Source of the DNA: Streptoverticillium olivoreticuli subsp. olivoreticuli
GTDB lineage: Bacteria > Actinomycetota > Actinomycetes > Streptomycetales > Streptomycetaceae
Reading direction: 5' to 3'
Assembly: GCF_003391135.1 (NCBI RefSeq)
Contig: NZ_CP031455.1
Location: 5,502,001 to 5,566,000, forward strand
Length of the DNA: 64,000 nt
Each line of letters begins with the position of its first letter. Position 1 is the stretch's first letter. Shown piece by piece: positions 34,094 to 42,934 of this stretch. Position numbers and translations under genes: made by a program. The notes beneath the pieces were generated by a model. That model saw only the letters and a list, made by a program, of their open reading frames with translations, searched no databases and was not told the DNA's origin.

Positions 34094-34822
34094 CCCACGC
34101 CTTATGGAACACGCGGCGGCATGGCGTTCAGCGCGGACGAACTGCGCGTGCTGCGCCGAGCCCTCGCCATCGCCCTCGACCCCCAGTCCGTGCCCAGGAG
34201 CCCCGGTCCCGAGCGTGACGAAGAGGTGCGCGAGTGCCTCCGGCTCGCGGAGTCCGTGGACGAGGCGGCCCACGAGGGCGGCCGGCTGCGCGCCTTCCTC
34301 CTCGCCGACCTCATCCGTTACCGCGCAGCCCTGCCGGGGACCGCCGCCGGTTACACCGAACGGCTCCAGAACGCCCTCTCGGCGGGCTACCAGCCCCGCG
34401 CCGAGGACCTCAAGGCGCTGCGCACGCTCTGCGCGGGGCCGTCCGGGGGCGCCGAGGCGGACCGCCGCCGCGCGCTGCTGCACCGCTGTGAGCACCTCGC
34501 CGAGCTCGGCGTACGGGCACGGCTGGCCGACCGCTCGGTCGCCGGCGGTGTGCCCATGTCCCGGCCGGAGCCGCGTGCGCGCCTGCTCGCCCTCGCGGGG
34601 GGCCGGGCGGCCGGGGCGACGGCGATCGCCGCGCCGGAGGCCCGTCCCGACCCGAAGCCTGCGCCGAAGCCCGAGCAGAAACCCGCCCCGTCGGCTCCCG
34701 CGCCGAAGTCGCCGCGGCCCGACCGTCCCATTCCCACCCCCGGCGAGGTCTTTCCCCCGCGGCGCAAGGTTCCTCCGCCGTCGGGGGCCGAGGTTGCCGA
34801 CCCCCGGGCCCGGCCCGCCTGA
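34091..34822 (+). CDS. Hypothetical protein with helical N-terminus and Pro-rich tail
   Basis: A 243-residue protein, not assigned to a family. Residues about 10-150 are predicted helical (FSADELRVLRRALAIALDP..., VRECLRLAESVDEAAHEGGRLRAFLLADLIRYRAAL). Residues about 175-243 are disordered, dominated by Pro/Lys/Ala repeats (PKPAPKPEQKPAPSAPAPK) and a basic patch. There is no signal peptide. The leaderless promoter geometry supports ATG 34091 over ATG 34121 (MAFSADEL). A palindrome at 34054-34069 lies just upstream of the -10. Its likely role cannot be stated. Confidence 0.65.
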   Translation: MPTPYGTRGGMAFSADELRVLRRALAIALDPQSVPRSPGPERDEEVRECLRLAESVDEAAHEGGRLRAFLLADLIRYRAALPGTAAGYTERLQNALSAGYQPRAEDLKALRTLCAGPSGGAEADRRRALLHRCEHLAELGVRARLADRSVAGGVPMSRPEPRARLLALAGGRAAGATAIAAPEARPDPKPAPKPEQKPAPSAPAPKSPRPDRPIPTPGEVFPPRRKVPPPSGAEVADPRARPA

Positions 34823-34889
34823 TGCGCGCGTAATCTGGACGGGTCGCTCAGGCAATCGCAGAATCCAGAACCAGAAGGAGCCGACGGCC

Positions 34890-35054
34890 ATGGACTATGT
34901 TGCCGCGCTGGTCCCGCCCGTGGTGATGGCGGTCGCATTCATCGCGCTGATCGTGACGATCGTCAAGAGCCAGGGTGGCGAGAACAAGGCGAAGGAAGAC
35001 GCCATCGTCGACGCCGCCATGGCTCGCGCCGGGAGTGCCGAGCAGGCCCCCTAG
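34890..35054 (+). CDS. Small single-pass membrane protein
   Basis: A 54-residue protein: MDYVAALVPPVVMAVAFIAL then IVTIVKSQGG, i.e. one membrane helix (about residues 5-27) followed by a charged helical tail (ENKAKEDAIVDAAMARAG). GGAG at 34877-34880 is 9 nt before ATG 34890. It lies 67 bp after the preceding gene, possibly in the same transcript. The tidy ribosome site, TM segment and amphipathic tail make it likely to be a real small protein. Function unknown. Confidence 0.7.
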   Translation: MDYVAALVPPVVMAVAFIALIVTIVKSQGGENKAKEDAIVDAAMARAGSAEQAP

Positions 35055-35197
35055 GGCGGCGCCCCCGACTTCCCGCCGAAGGGCGGGTCTGCCGTTTGGG
35101 CGTACCGCGTCCTCAGGGCGTACGGTCCGAGACCGCATTTCTCGGCCGTGCGCCCTTTTTCCTGCCCGGATAAACCGGCATTCTAGACATCTCCCAC

Positions 35198-35212
35198 TAT
35201 TATTCGCGTGTG
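35198..35212 (+). promoter_or_regulatory. Leaderless-type -10 element of the BlaI-like gene
   Basis: TATTAT at 35198-35203, 6 nt, then GTG 35210. This picks the second of two overlapping GTG codons. Confidence 0.55.
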
Positions 35213-35605
35213 GTTCGACGCCTGGGTGATCTGGAAGACGCCGTGATGACGCGCGTGTGGGACTGGAACCGACCGGTCACTGTTCGAGAAGTGCTGGAAG
35301 ACCTTCAACAGGAACGGTCGATCGCCTACACCACGGTCATGACCGTAATGGACAACCTGTATCAGAAGGGCTGGGTCCGGCGGGAAGCGGAAGGCCGCGC
35401 CTATCGATATGAGGCGGTCTCCAACCGGGCCGCCTACTCGGCCGCACTGATGAACGAAGCGTGGTCCGTCAGTGACAACCCGGCGGCCGCACTCGTCGCC
35501 TTCTTCGGGATGATGTCGGCCGAACAACGCGAAGCCCTGCGCGACGCCATCCACATCGCGCAACTCGACGGGCCCGCCGACAGCGCCGGGGCTCCCGAGC
35601 GATAG
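35210..35605 (+). CDS. BlaI/MecI/CopY-family transcriptional repressor
   Basis: A 131-residue protein. The wHTH region (RLGDLEDAVMTRVWDWNRPVTVREVLEDL then IAYTTVMTVMDNLYQKGWVRREAEGRAYRYEAV) is typical of BlaI-type repressors, followed by a helical dimerisation tail. BlaI proteins are usually cleaved by a BlaR1 membrane sensor-protease encoded next door; no such gene is present here. Orphan BlaI proteins in actinobacteria can control respiration or other functions. The -10 TATTAT lies 6 nt before GTG 35210. The GNAT gene begins 9 bp after its stop codon. Confidence 0.9.
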   Translation: MVRRLGDLEDAVMTRVWDWNRPVTVREVLEDLQQERSIAYTTVMTVMDNLYQKGWVRREAEGRAYRYEAVSNRAAYSAALMNEAWSVSDNPAAALVAFFGMMSAEQREALRDAIHIAQLDGPADSAGAPER

Positions 35606-35617
35606 CGTCCGGGCATG
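35603..35617 (+). promoter_or_regulatory. Leaderless-type -10 element overlapping the BlaI-like stop codon
   Basis: TAGCGT at 35603-35608 (its TAG is the upstream stop codon), 6 nt, then ATG 35615. Confidence 0.5.
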
Positions 35618-36133
35618 CCCGCACAATCAAAAGTCGTCACCGTCCGCCGCGCCCGGACCGGTGATGTCCCGGCGGTGCGCCGCCTCATCAACACGTACGT
35701 TCGTGAGCGGATCCTGCTCGACAAAGCCACGGTCACGCTTTACGAGGACATCCAGGAGTTCTGGGTGGCCGAGCGGGACGCCGACGGCGAGGTCGTCGGC
35801 TGCGGCGCACTCCACGTGATGTGGGAAGACCTCGCGGAGGTGCGCACTCTCGCGGTGGACCCGGCCGTCAAGGGCGCCGGAGTCGGCCACGCGGTACTGG
35901 GCAAGCTGCTCCAGACGGCACGCTGGCTCGGCGTCCGGCGCATTTTCTGCCTCACCTTCGAAGTGGACTTCTTCGCGAAGCACGGCTTCGTGGAGATCGG
36001 CGAGACGCCGGTCGACGGCGATGTCTACAGCGAGCTGCTGCGGTCCTATGACGAGGGCGTTGCCGAGTTCCTGGGTCTCGAACGGGTGAAGCCGAACACC
36101 CTTGGCAACAGCCGGATGCTTCTGCATCTGTGA
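35615..36133 (+). CDS. GNAT acetyltransferase, amino-acid N-acetyltransferase (NAGS-like) type
   Basis: A 172-residue single-domain GNAT protein. The acetyl-CoA-binding region is VRTLAVDPAVKGAGVGHAVLGKLLQTA, and the block RRIFCLTFEVDFFAKHGFVEI matches short N-acetylglutamate synthases, which lack the amino-acid kinase domain of classical ArgA. These make N-acetylglutamate for arginine synthesis. No arg genes are nearby. The start at ATG 35615 is supported by TAGCGT 6 nt upstream. Assignment to N-acetylglutamate synthesis is from family resemblance and should be treated as likely rather than certain. Confidence 0.82.
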   Translation: MPAQSKVVTVRRARTGDVPAVRRLINTYVRERILLDKATVTLYEDIQEFWVAERDADGEVVGCGALHVMWEDLAEVRTLAVDPAVKGAGVGHAVLGKLLQTARWLGVRRIFCLTFEVDFFAKHGFVEIGETPVDGDVYSELLRSYDEGVAEFLGLERVKPNTLGNSRMLLHL

Positions 36134-36293
36134 TCGCGGTCCCTATGTCCGAATCGCGCCCCTATCCCAGACCTCCGGAAGGCATCGTTCCCACGTGGAA
36201 GGCGGGCTGAACCTTCCCGGGGGGTTTGTGTTTTTCAGAGAAAGGCGGTTTGCTATTCCTCCGTAATCCCATTTTCCACTGAAAGGATTCCCC

Positions 36294-36632
36294 GTGGCAC
36301 AGAAGGTTCAGGTCCTTCTTGTTGATGACCTCGACGGTGGCGAGGCGGACGAGACCGTGACGTTCGCGCTCGACGGCAAGTCCTACGAGATCGACCTCAC
36401 CGCCGGCAACGCGGACAAGCTGCGCGGGGCGCTCGCGGACTACGTGAAGTCCGCCCGCCGCACCGGCGGCCGCACCGCGGGCAGCCGTGGCAAGGCCCGC
36501 GCCGGTTCCACCGGTGGCAGCCCCGACACCGCGAAGATCCGCGCCTGGGCCAAGAAGAACGGCTACAGCGTCAACGACCGCGGCCGCGTCCCCGCCGACA
36601 TCCGTGAGGCGTACGAGAAGGCCAACGGCTGA
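36294..36632 (+). CDS. lsr2: Nucleoid-associated xenogeneic silencer Lsr2
   Basis: A 112-residue protein. The N-terminal dimerisation domain (VQVLLVDDLDGGEADETVTFALDGKSYEIDL) is followed by a basic Gly/Arg/Ser linker. The C-terminal DNA-binding domain has the Arg-Gly-Arg minor-groove hook in VNDRGRVPADIREAY. Lsr2 bridges AT-rich DNA and silences acquired and specialised-metabolite genes. GTG 36294 has AAAGGA 7 nt upstream. The 160-bp leader contains an AT-rich run (about 36225-36290), unusual in this window, that could be an autoregulatory site. Its 3' end overlaps the convergent gene by 70 bp. Confidence 0.96.
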   Translation: MAQKVQVLLVDDLDGGEADETVTFALDGKSYEIDLTAGNADKLRGALADYVKSARRTGGRTAGSRGKARAGSTGGSPDTAKIRAWAKKNGYSVNDRGRVPADIREAYEKANG

Positions 36633-37213
36633 TCTCCCGTCGGCTGACGCGTGCGCGCATCCCCGGCGCGCAGCAACCGGGCCCGGTGGCATTCCGTAGC
36701 CGCCGCGCTCACGAGCCGCACGAGATCGGGGGCGCCCCCATCGCCCCCGAGGCCGGTCACCGGCAGTGTCGGCTCCACCTCGCACCCCGGCTCGGGAGGC
36801 CGTACCCACACGGCCTTCCCCGTGCCGAGCGCCACGAGGTGCCCGCGGCCCTCGCCGGCGGGCACAGGTGCGACCATCCGGCCGCCCGACCCCAGCGCGG
36901 CCAGCTCCAGGGCCACCCCGCCCCACTCCAGCCAGTCGAGCAGCCCCGGCAGCTCGTCCGCGCTGCCGGCGGCGATCAGGAACCGCAGCCTCCGCGCTCG
37001 CTCGTCGAGCGCGACGGGCCCGGTCCGGCCCACCCGGCCGAGCACCGCGCGGCCGGCGTCCAGCGGCAGGTCGAGGACGTCGAAGCGCACCCCGGTCACC
37101 AGCTCCAGGGGTTCCTCGCCGGTGGTGGGCCAGTTCAGCTCGCGCTCGTACCAGCGGCGCGCCTGGCACCATGGAGATGCGGGGCCGCAGGGGCGCGGGA
37201 GGGCAACGGTCAT
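36563..37213 (-). CDS. SCO3374-family protein
   Basis: A 216-residue protein matching what I recall as the streptomycete SCO3374 family; function unknown. It starts with a Pro/Arg-rich segment followed by RRWYERELNWPTTGEEPLELVTGVRFDVLDLP, resembling the start of bifunctional primase/polymerase (Prim-Pol) N-terminal domains, but catalytic residues are not evident. The C-terminal 70 bp overlap the lsr2 3' end on the opposite strand, an unusually long convergent overlap. The conserved neighbourhood with lsr2 and clpC fits S. coelicolor gene order as I remember it. Confidence 0.75.
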   Translation of the reverse strand: MTVALPRPCGPASPWCQARRWYERELNWPTTGEEPLELVTGVRFDVLDLPLDAGRAVLGRVGRTGPVALDERARRLRFLIAAGSADELPGLLDWLEWGGVALELAALGSGGRMVAPVPAGEGRGHLVALGTGKAVWVRPPEPGCEVEPTLPVTGLGGDGGAPDLVRLVSAAATECHRARLLRAGDARTRQPTGDQPLAFSYASRMSAGTRPRSLTL

Positions 37214-37715
37214 ACGCGGTGCAACTGAGAAGCGCCCAAGAGGTTACGCAGGGTTGGTAGTTGGGCACGCTCCGTATAAGGGGCAAGGGGCGCACGGAGG
37301 CTCCGGAAGGCGCGAGGTTGTTCGCCCGTAGCTGAGGGGCGAGGGCCGCGCCGCATGGACCGCCGGTGCGTACGGGTAAGACATTCCCAGTGGGAAAGAG
37401 GCGGTACAGCAGCGGTCGGAGCGCACCACCGGGGGCGGTGGTGGGGTGCCGAGCGGGCGTGTCGGGCCAGGGGTGCGTTCGCCATGGGCGTAGTGGTGGT
37501 GAGCGTATATGCCTGGCCTGCGGGAACATCGTCTCCCACCATCGGGTTGGAGGAGTTGTCGGCTGTTCGGCAGCAGGTTTCCCCGCCGACGCGGGGGTGA
37601 TCCGGACGGATGTCGGCAGTTGGAATGAGCTGTCCCGTCCCGCGGGACTAGCATGCGGAAGGACAGGGAGGGGACCGACCCCTAACTGCCTGACCGCTCT
37701 GAGGAGCGATTAACG
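37214..37715 (+). other. 502-bp intergenic region upstream of clpC
   Basis: No convincing gene. It holds a candidate ClgR operator (37477-37490), a degenerate second one (37320-37333), a TATATG at 37506-37511, a GTCCCG/CGGGAC inverted repeat (37632-37637 and 37643-37648), and a TAGCAT at 37649-37654 that would give a leader of about 55 nt before clpC. Confidence 0.5.
37477..37490 (+). promoter_or_regulatory. Candidate ClgR operator upstream of clpC
   Basis: GTTCGC-CATGG-GCG matches the reported streptomycete ClgR motif GTTCGC-5N-GCG exactly. It lies about 16 bp upstream of a TATATG -10-like hexamer. A near match, GTTCGC-CCGTA-GCT, is at 37320-37333. Confidence 0.5.
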
Positions 37716-40241
<2,526 letters not shown>

Positions 40242-40255
40242 GGCGCCCTGGACAC

Positions 40256-40315
40256 AGCTGAAAAAGGGGTGGGCCCCGGAACCGCACGGTTCCGGGGCCC
40301 ACCCCTTTTTCAGCT
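40256..40315 (+). terminator. Very strong rho-independent-type terminator after clpC
   Basis: Perfect 28-bp arms (40256-40283 and 40288-40315) with a 4-nt loop. The arms contain AAAAAGG and CCTTTTT, so the RNA has a U-run inside the stem and termination is possible in both directions. It also serves the convergent Trypco2 gene. Confidence 0.95.
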
Positions 40316-40348
40316 CTTCCGGTGAATTTCATTCACCGGAATTGACGG

Positions 40349-40702
40349 TCATGGCCCCGCGGGGCCGAACCGGGACACGCCACCCGGGCGCTCATTGCCC
40401 ACCCGCAGGCTCCCGCCCGTACGGGCATCCTTCGGCGTGAGCGTGAAAGAGACCCGGTGGGTGCGCGTCGAACCCCGGGACGCCTCCGTCTCCGCGCTGA
40501 CGACCCAGGCCTTCACGCCACCCGAGCCCCGGAGGTCCCTGCGGATCTCCACGCTGAACTCCATGGCGATCGGGCCGACGTCGAAGACGACGTCCTGGCC
40601 CGCGCCGCGCGCCGCGGCCGTGGTGAGGCCGTCGCGGACCGCCTGGACGGCGTCCGCCAGCTCGATGCCCTCGATCTCGGAGTGGTGCGAATCCCTGCCC
40701 AT
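40349..40702 (-). CDS. Trypco2 (trypsin-co-occurring domain) protein
   Basis: A 117-residue single-domain protein. The pattern IELADAVQAVRDGLTTAAARG, then VVFDVGPIAMEFSVEI, then GGVKAWVVSAETEAS, then HRVSFTLTP matches the Trypco2 domain as I know it. Family knowledge: this domain accompanies trypsin-like proteases and effector-associated modules in predicted bacterial conflict or signalling systems. Here it stands alone, with no protease or effector gene adjacent. ATG 40702 gives the natural N-terminus. A minus-strand TACGCT at 40755-40750 is a candidate -10 about 40 nt upstream. Confidence 0.7.
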   Translation of the reverse strand: MGRDSHHSEIEGIELADAVQAVRDGLTTAAARGAGQDVVFDVGPIAMEFSVEIRRDLRGSGGVKAWVVSAETEASRGSTRTHRVSFTLTPKDARTGGSLRVGNERPGGVSRFGPAGP

Positions 40703-41043
40703 CGCGGCGCCCCCCGGCGTGTGCGGCCCGTCGTCTGCTGCCGTCCGAGAGCGTACCGCCGGGACGCGGGCCTTGGTCCCGGAACGGCGAAGGCCGAAAG
40801 TCCCGGGGCGGTGACAAGCCGCACAGGGCGAATTCCGGCTACTACCCGCATTAGCGGCCGGACAGGCACCACAAAAGCGTGATTTTGTCCGGCGAAGCCC
40901 GGGGGTAGGGACCAAATGCCTTCGCGGCGGATACGAAATCCGCTAGTAGAAGGCGCCCTTGGCGGACCGGAAATTGCGGGTTACCAAGGTATGGCGATCC
41001 CGGTCCACAGCCGGGGCCCATTCATGCCTGGAGGTATTTCTTC
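40703..41043 (+). other. 341-bp region with structured leader of the M23 peptidase gene
   Basis: Contains several perfect stems: GCCGGACA/TGTCCGGC (40857-40864 with 40886-40893), GCGAAG/CTTCGC (40892-40897 with 40920-40925), GCGGAT/ATCCGC (40927-40932 with 40938-40943), CCTTGG/CCAAGG (40957-40962 with 40984-40989) and GGACCGG/CCGGTCC (40964-40970 with 41000-41006). Some stems are mutually exclusive. This is consistent with a cis-acting RNA leader. Confidence 0.5.
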
Positions 41044-41778
41044 ATGTCGAAGCACACCACTTTCCGTAATGCGAGCACTTCCGCCCTGCGCTCCCGCGCC
41101 GCCGTCCTGGCCGCCGGGCTCGGCGCCTCGCTCGCTCTCGGAACCGGTGTGGCGCTCGCGGCGGACACCTCCACCGCCCAGGAGCAGGTCCCGGCGTTCG
41201 CGTCCGTGGTGGCGCTGGGCGGCGCGCTGCACGCCCAGGCCGAGACCCAGCTGAAGGCCGCCGCCAAGGAGCAGGCCGACCGGGCCCAGGCCAAGCAGGA
41301 GGCCGACAAGCGCGCCGCGGACGCCCGCAAGGCCGCCGAGGCCTCGCGCAAGCGCGCCGACGCCTGGGTCGCGCCCGTCGACGGCTACCGGATCGGCCAG
41401 CCCTTCGGCATCTCCGGCAACATGTGGGCCAACAAGCACAGCGGCCAGGACCTGGTCGTCGACAGCGGCACGGTCGTGAAGGCCGTGCACGGCGGCACGG
41501 TCGTGAAGGCGGGCCCCAACGGCGGCGGCGACGGCCCGGCGTACGGCAACGCCATCGTGATCAAGCACGACGACAACACCTACTCGCAGTACGCCCACCT
41601 GTCGCAGGTCGAGGTGCGCGTCGGCCAGGCGGTCACGACCGGCCAGGAGATCGGCCTGTCCGGCTCCACCGGCAACTCCTCCGGCCCCCACCTGCACTTC
41701 GAGATCCGTACGACCCCGGACTACGGCACCGCCGTCGAGCCCCGCGCCTTCCTGAGCGCCCACGGCGAGAACCTCTGA
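41044..41778 (+). CDS. Secreted M23-family peptidoglycan metallopeptidase
   Basis: A 244-residue protein. The signal peptide runs to about residue 39 (LALGTGVALA). A coiled-coil Ala/Lys/Gln-rich segment (residues about 60-105) leads to the M23 LytM domain. It has the zinc motif H-x3-D in NKHSGQDLVV and the HLHFEI motif, both intact, so it should be an active endopeptidase cutting peptidoglycan cross-links. GGAGG (41031-41035) precedes ATG 41044. The 5' leader is long and highly structured, suggesting post-transcriptional control, as seen for several streptomycete cell-wall hydrolases. Confidence 0.92.
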   Translation: MSKHTTFRNASTSALRSRAAVLAAGLGASLALGTGVALAADTSTAQEQVPAFASVVALGGALHAQAETQLKAAAKEQADRAQAKQEADKRAADARKAAEASRKRADAWVAPVDGYRIGQPFGISGNMWANKHSGQDLVVDSGTVVKAVHGGTVVKAGPNGGGDGPAYGNAIVIKHDDNTYSQYAHLSQVEVRVGQAVTTGQEIGLSGSTGNSSGPHLHFEIRTTPDYGTAVEPRAFLSAHGENL

Positions 41779-41840
41779 CATCACCGCTGGTCAGAACGTA
41801 TGCGGGGGTCGTTGTCAGACCCCCGTGCCAGCATCGGTGC

Positions 41841-42317
41841 ATGCAGCCGACGGAAGTGAGAACGGCTCCTGACCCGGCGCACCGACTGGCGCAGCTGCGC
41901 CGGCTGCGCCTCGCCAAGGACGCCATGGACCGTGACTGGGCCGAGCCGCTCGACCTGGACGCGGTGGCCGCCCACGCCGGATATTCGAGATTCCACTTCG
42001 TCCGCGCCTTCAAGGCGGTGTACGGACGCACGCCCGGCCGGTATCTGAGCCGACGGCGCATAGAGCGGGCGCAGGAGCTGCTGCGCACGGCGAATCTGTC
42101 GGTCACCGAGATCTGCACCCTGGTCGGATTCAGCAGCCTCGGCACCTTCTCCGCGAGCTTCAAGAAGCAGACGGGGCTCACGCCCAGCGCCTACCGCGCC
42201 CGCCACGCCGCCCGGGGCGCCGGGCACATACCTGGGTGCTACGCCCTGCTCTGGAGCGGCGGTTTCCCCACGGTGGAGGCGGTCGGCAAGGACCGCAATT
42301 CTGGAGAAGCATCCTGA
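41841..42317 (+). CDS. AraC-family transcriptional regulator (short)
   Basis: A 158-residue regulator. Residues about 25-120 hold the double HTH of AraC/XylS proteins (LDLDAVAAHAGYSRFHFVRAFKAVYGRTPGRYLSRRRIERAQELL then LSVTEICTLVGFSSLGTFSASFKKQTGLTPSAYR). There is no N-terminal cupin; a short C-terminal tail may bind a ligand instead. ATG 41841 has no ribosome site; a weak CAGCAT 6 nt upstream is similar to the leaderless pattern. The VOC gene follows after 54 bp, and this regulator/VOC pairing is common in Streptomyces, so the two probably act together. Confidence 0.88.
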   Translation: MQPTEVRTAPDPAHRLAQLRRLRLAKDAMDRDWAEPLDLDAVAAHAGYSRFHFVRAFKAVYGRTPGRYLSRRRIERAQELLRTANLSVTEICTLVGFSSLGTFSASFKKQTGLTPSAYRARHAARGAGHIPGCYALLWSGGFPTVEAVGKDRNSGEAS

Positions 42318-42371
42318 ACCCGGGCGGGCCTACGGTGGTCGTGAAGCAGCCGGAACCCCTGGGAGCGCGCC

Positions 42372-42833
42372 ATGATCAAGGGCATTGCCATCACCACCGT
42401 CTGGGTCCTCGACCAGGACCGGGCGAAGGAGTTCTACACCGAGAAGCTCGGGTTCGAGGTCCGCACAGACATGACCATGGGCGGTGACAAGGGCATGCGC
42501 TGGCTGACGGTCGGCGCGAAGGACCAGCCCGACGTCGAGCTCACCCTGATGGTGCCCGGGGCGCCCGGCCTGGACCCCGAGTCCGCGGAGGCCCTGAAGA
42601 AGCTGGTCGCGAAGGGGACGCTCGGCGCCGGGGTGCTGAGCACCGACGACATACACCGCGACTACGAGACGCTCAAGGGCAAGGGCGTGGAGTTCCTCCA
42701 GGAGCCCCAGGAGCGGCCGTACGGCACGGAGGCGATCTTCCGTGACGACTCGGGCAACTGGTTCTCGCTCACGCAGCGCCGCGACCAGCTGGATCTGGAC
42801 AAGGCGTGGGGCGAGTGCGTGGATCCGATGTAG
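42372..42833 (+). CDS. VOC-superfamily (glyoxalase/dioxygenase-like) protein
   Basis: A 153-residue protein with one long VOC domain: ITTVWVLDQDRAKEFYTEKLGFEVRTD start and IFRDDSGNWFSLTQR C-terminal beta-alpha-beta unit. VOC proteins use a metal bound by His/Glu residues for isomerase, dioxygenase or resistance functions; the specific reaction cannot be told from sequence. GGGAGCG is just upstream of ATG 42372. It probably forms a transcription unit with the AraC-type regulator. Confidence 0.85.
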   Translation: MIKGIAITTVWVLDQDRAKEFYTEKLGFEVRTDMTMGGDKGMRWLTVGAKDQPDVELTLMVPGAPGLDPESAEALKKLVAKGTLGAGVLSTDDIHRDYETLKGKGVEFLQEPQERPYGTEAIFRDDSGNWFSLTQRRDQLDLDKAWGECVDPM

Positions 42834-42838
42834 CGACC

Positions 42839-42858
42839 CCGGCCGGGCACCCGGCCGG
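42839..42858. terminator. Short GC hairpin between VOC gene and convergent cseC
   Basis: CCGGCCGGG and CCCGGCCGG arms around a 2-nt loop; no T-run. Weak but placed as expected for converging units. Confidence 0.5.
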
Positions 42859-42934
42859 CCCGGGGCTCCGGGGCGGAGTCCCGGTTCCCCGAGCACCCCA
42901 CGCGCCGGTTCCTCCGGGCCTCGATACGCAGCTC

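Noticed and set aside
37244..37713. Several 80-136-codon frames in the region upstream of clpC
   Set aside because: They overlap each other on both strands, lack ribosome sites and domains, and cover promoter-like sequence.
40857..41040. Assignment as a classical ydaO (c-di-AMP) riboswitch
   Set aside because: Some words look similar, but the conserved core and the usual 3' block could not be identified by eye; kept only as a structured leader needing a covariance search.
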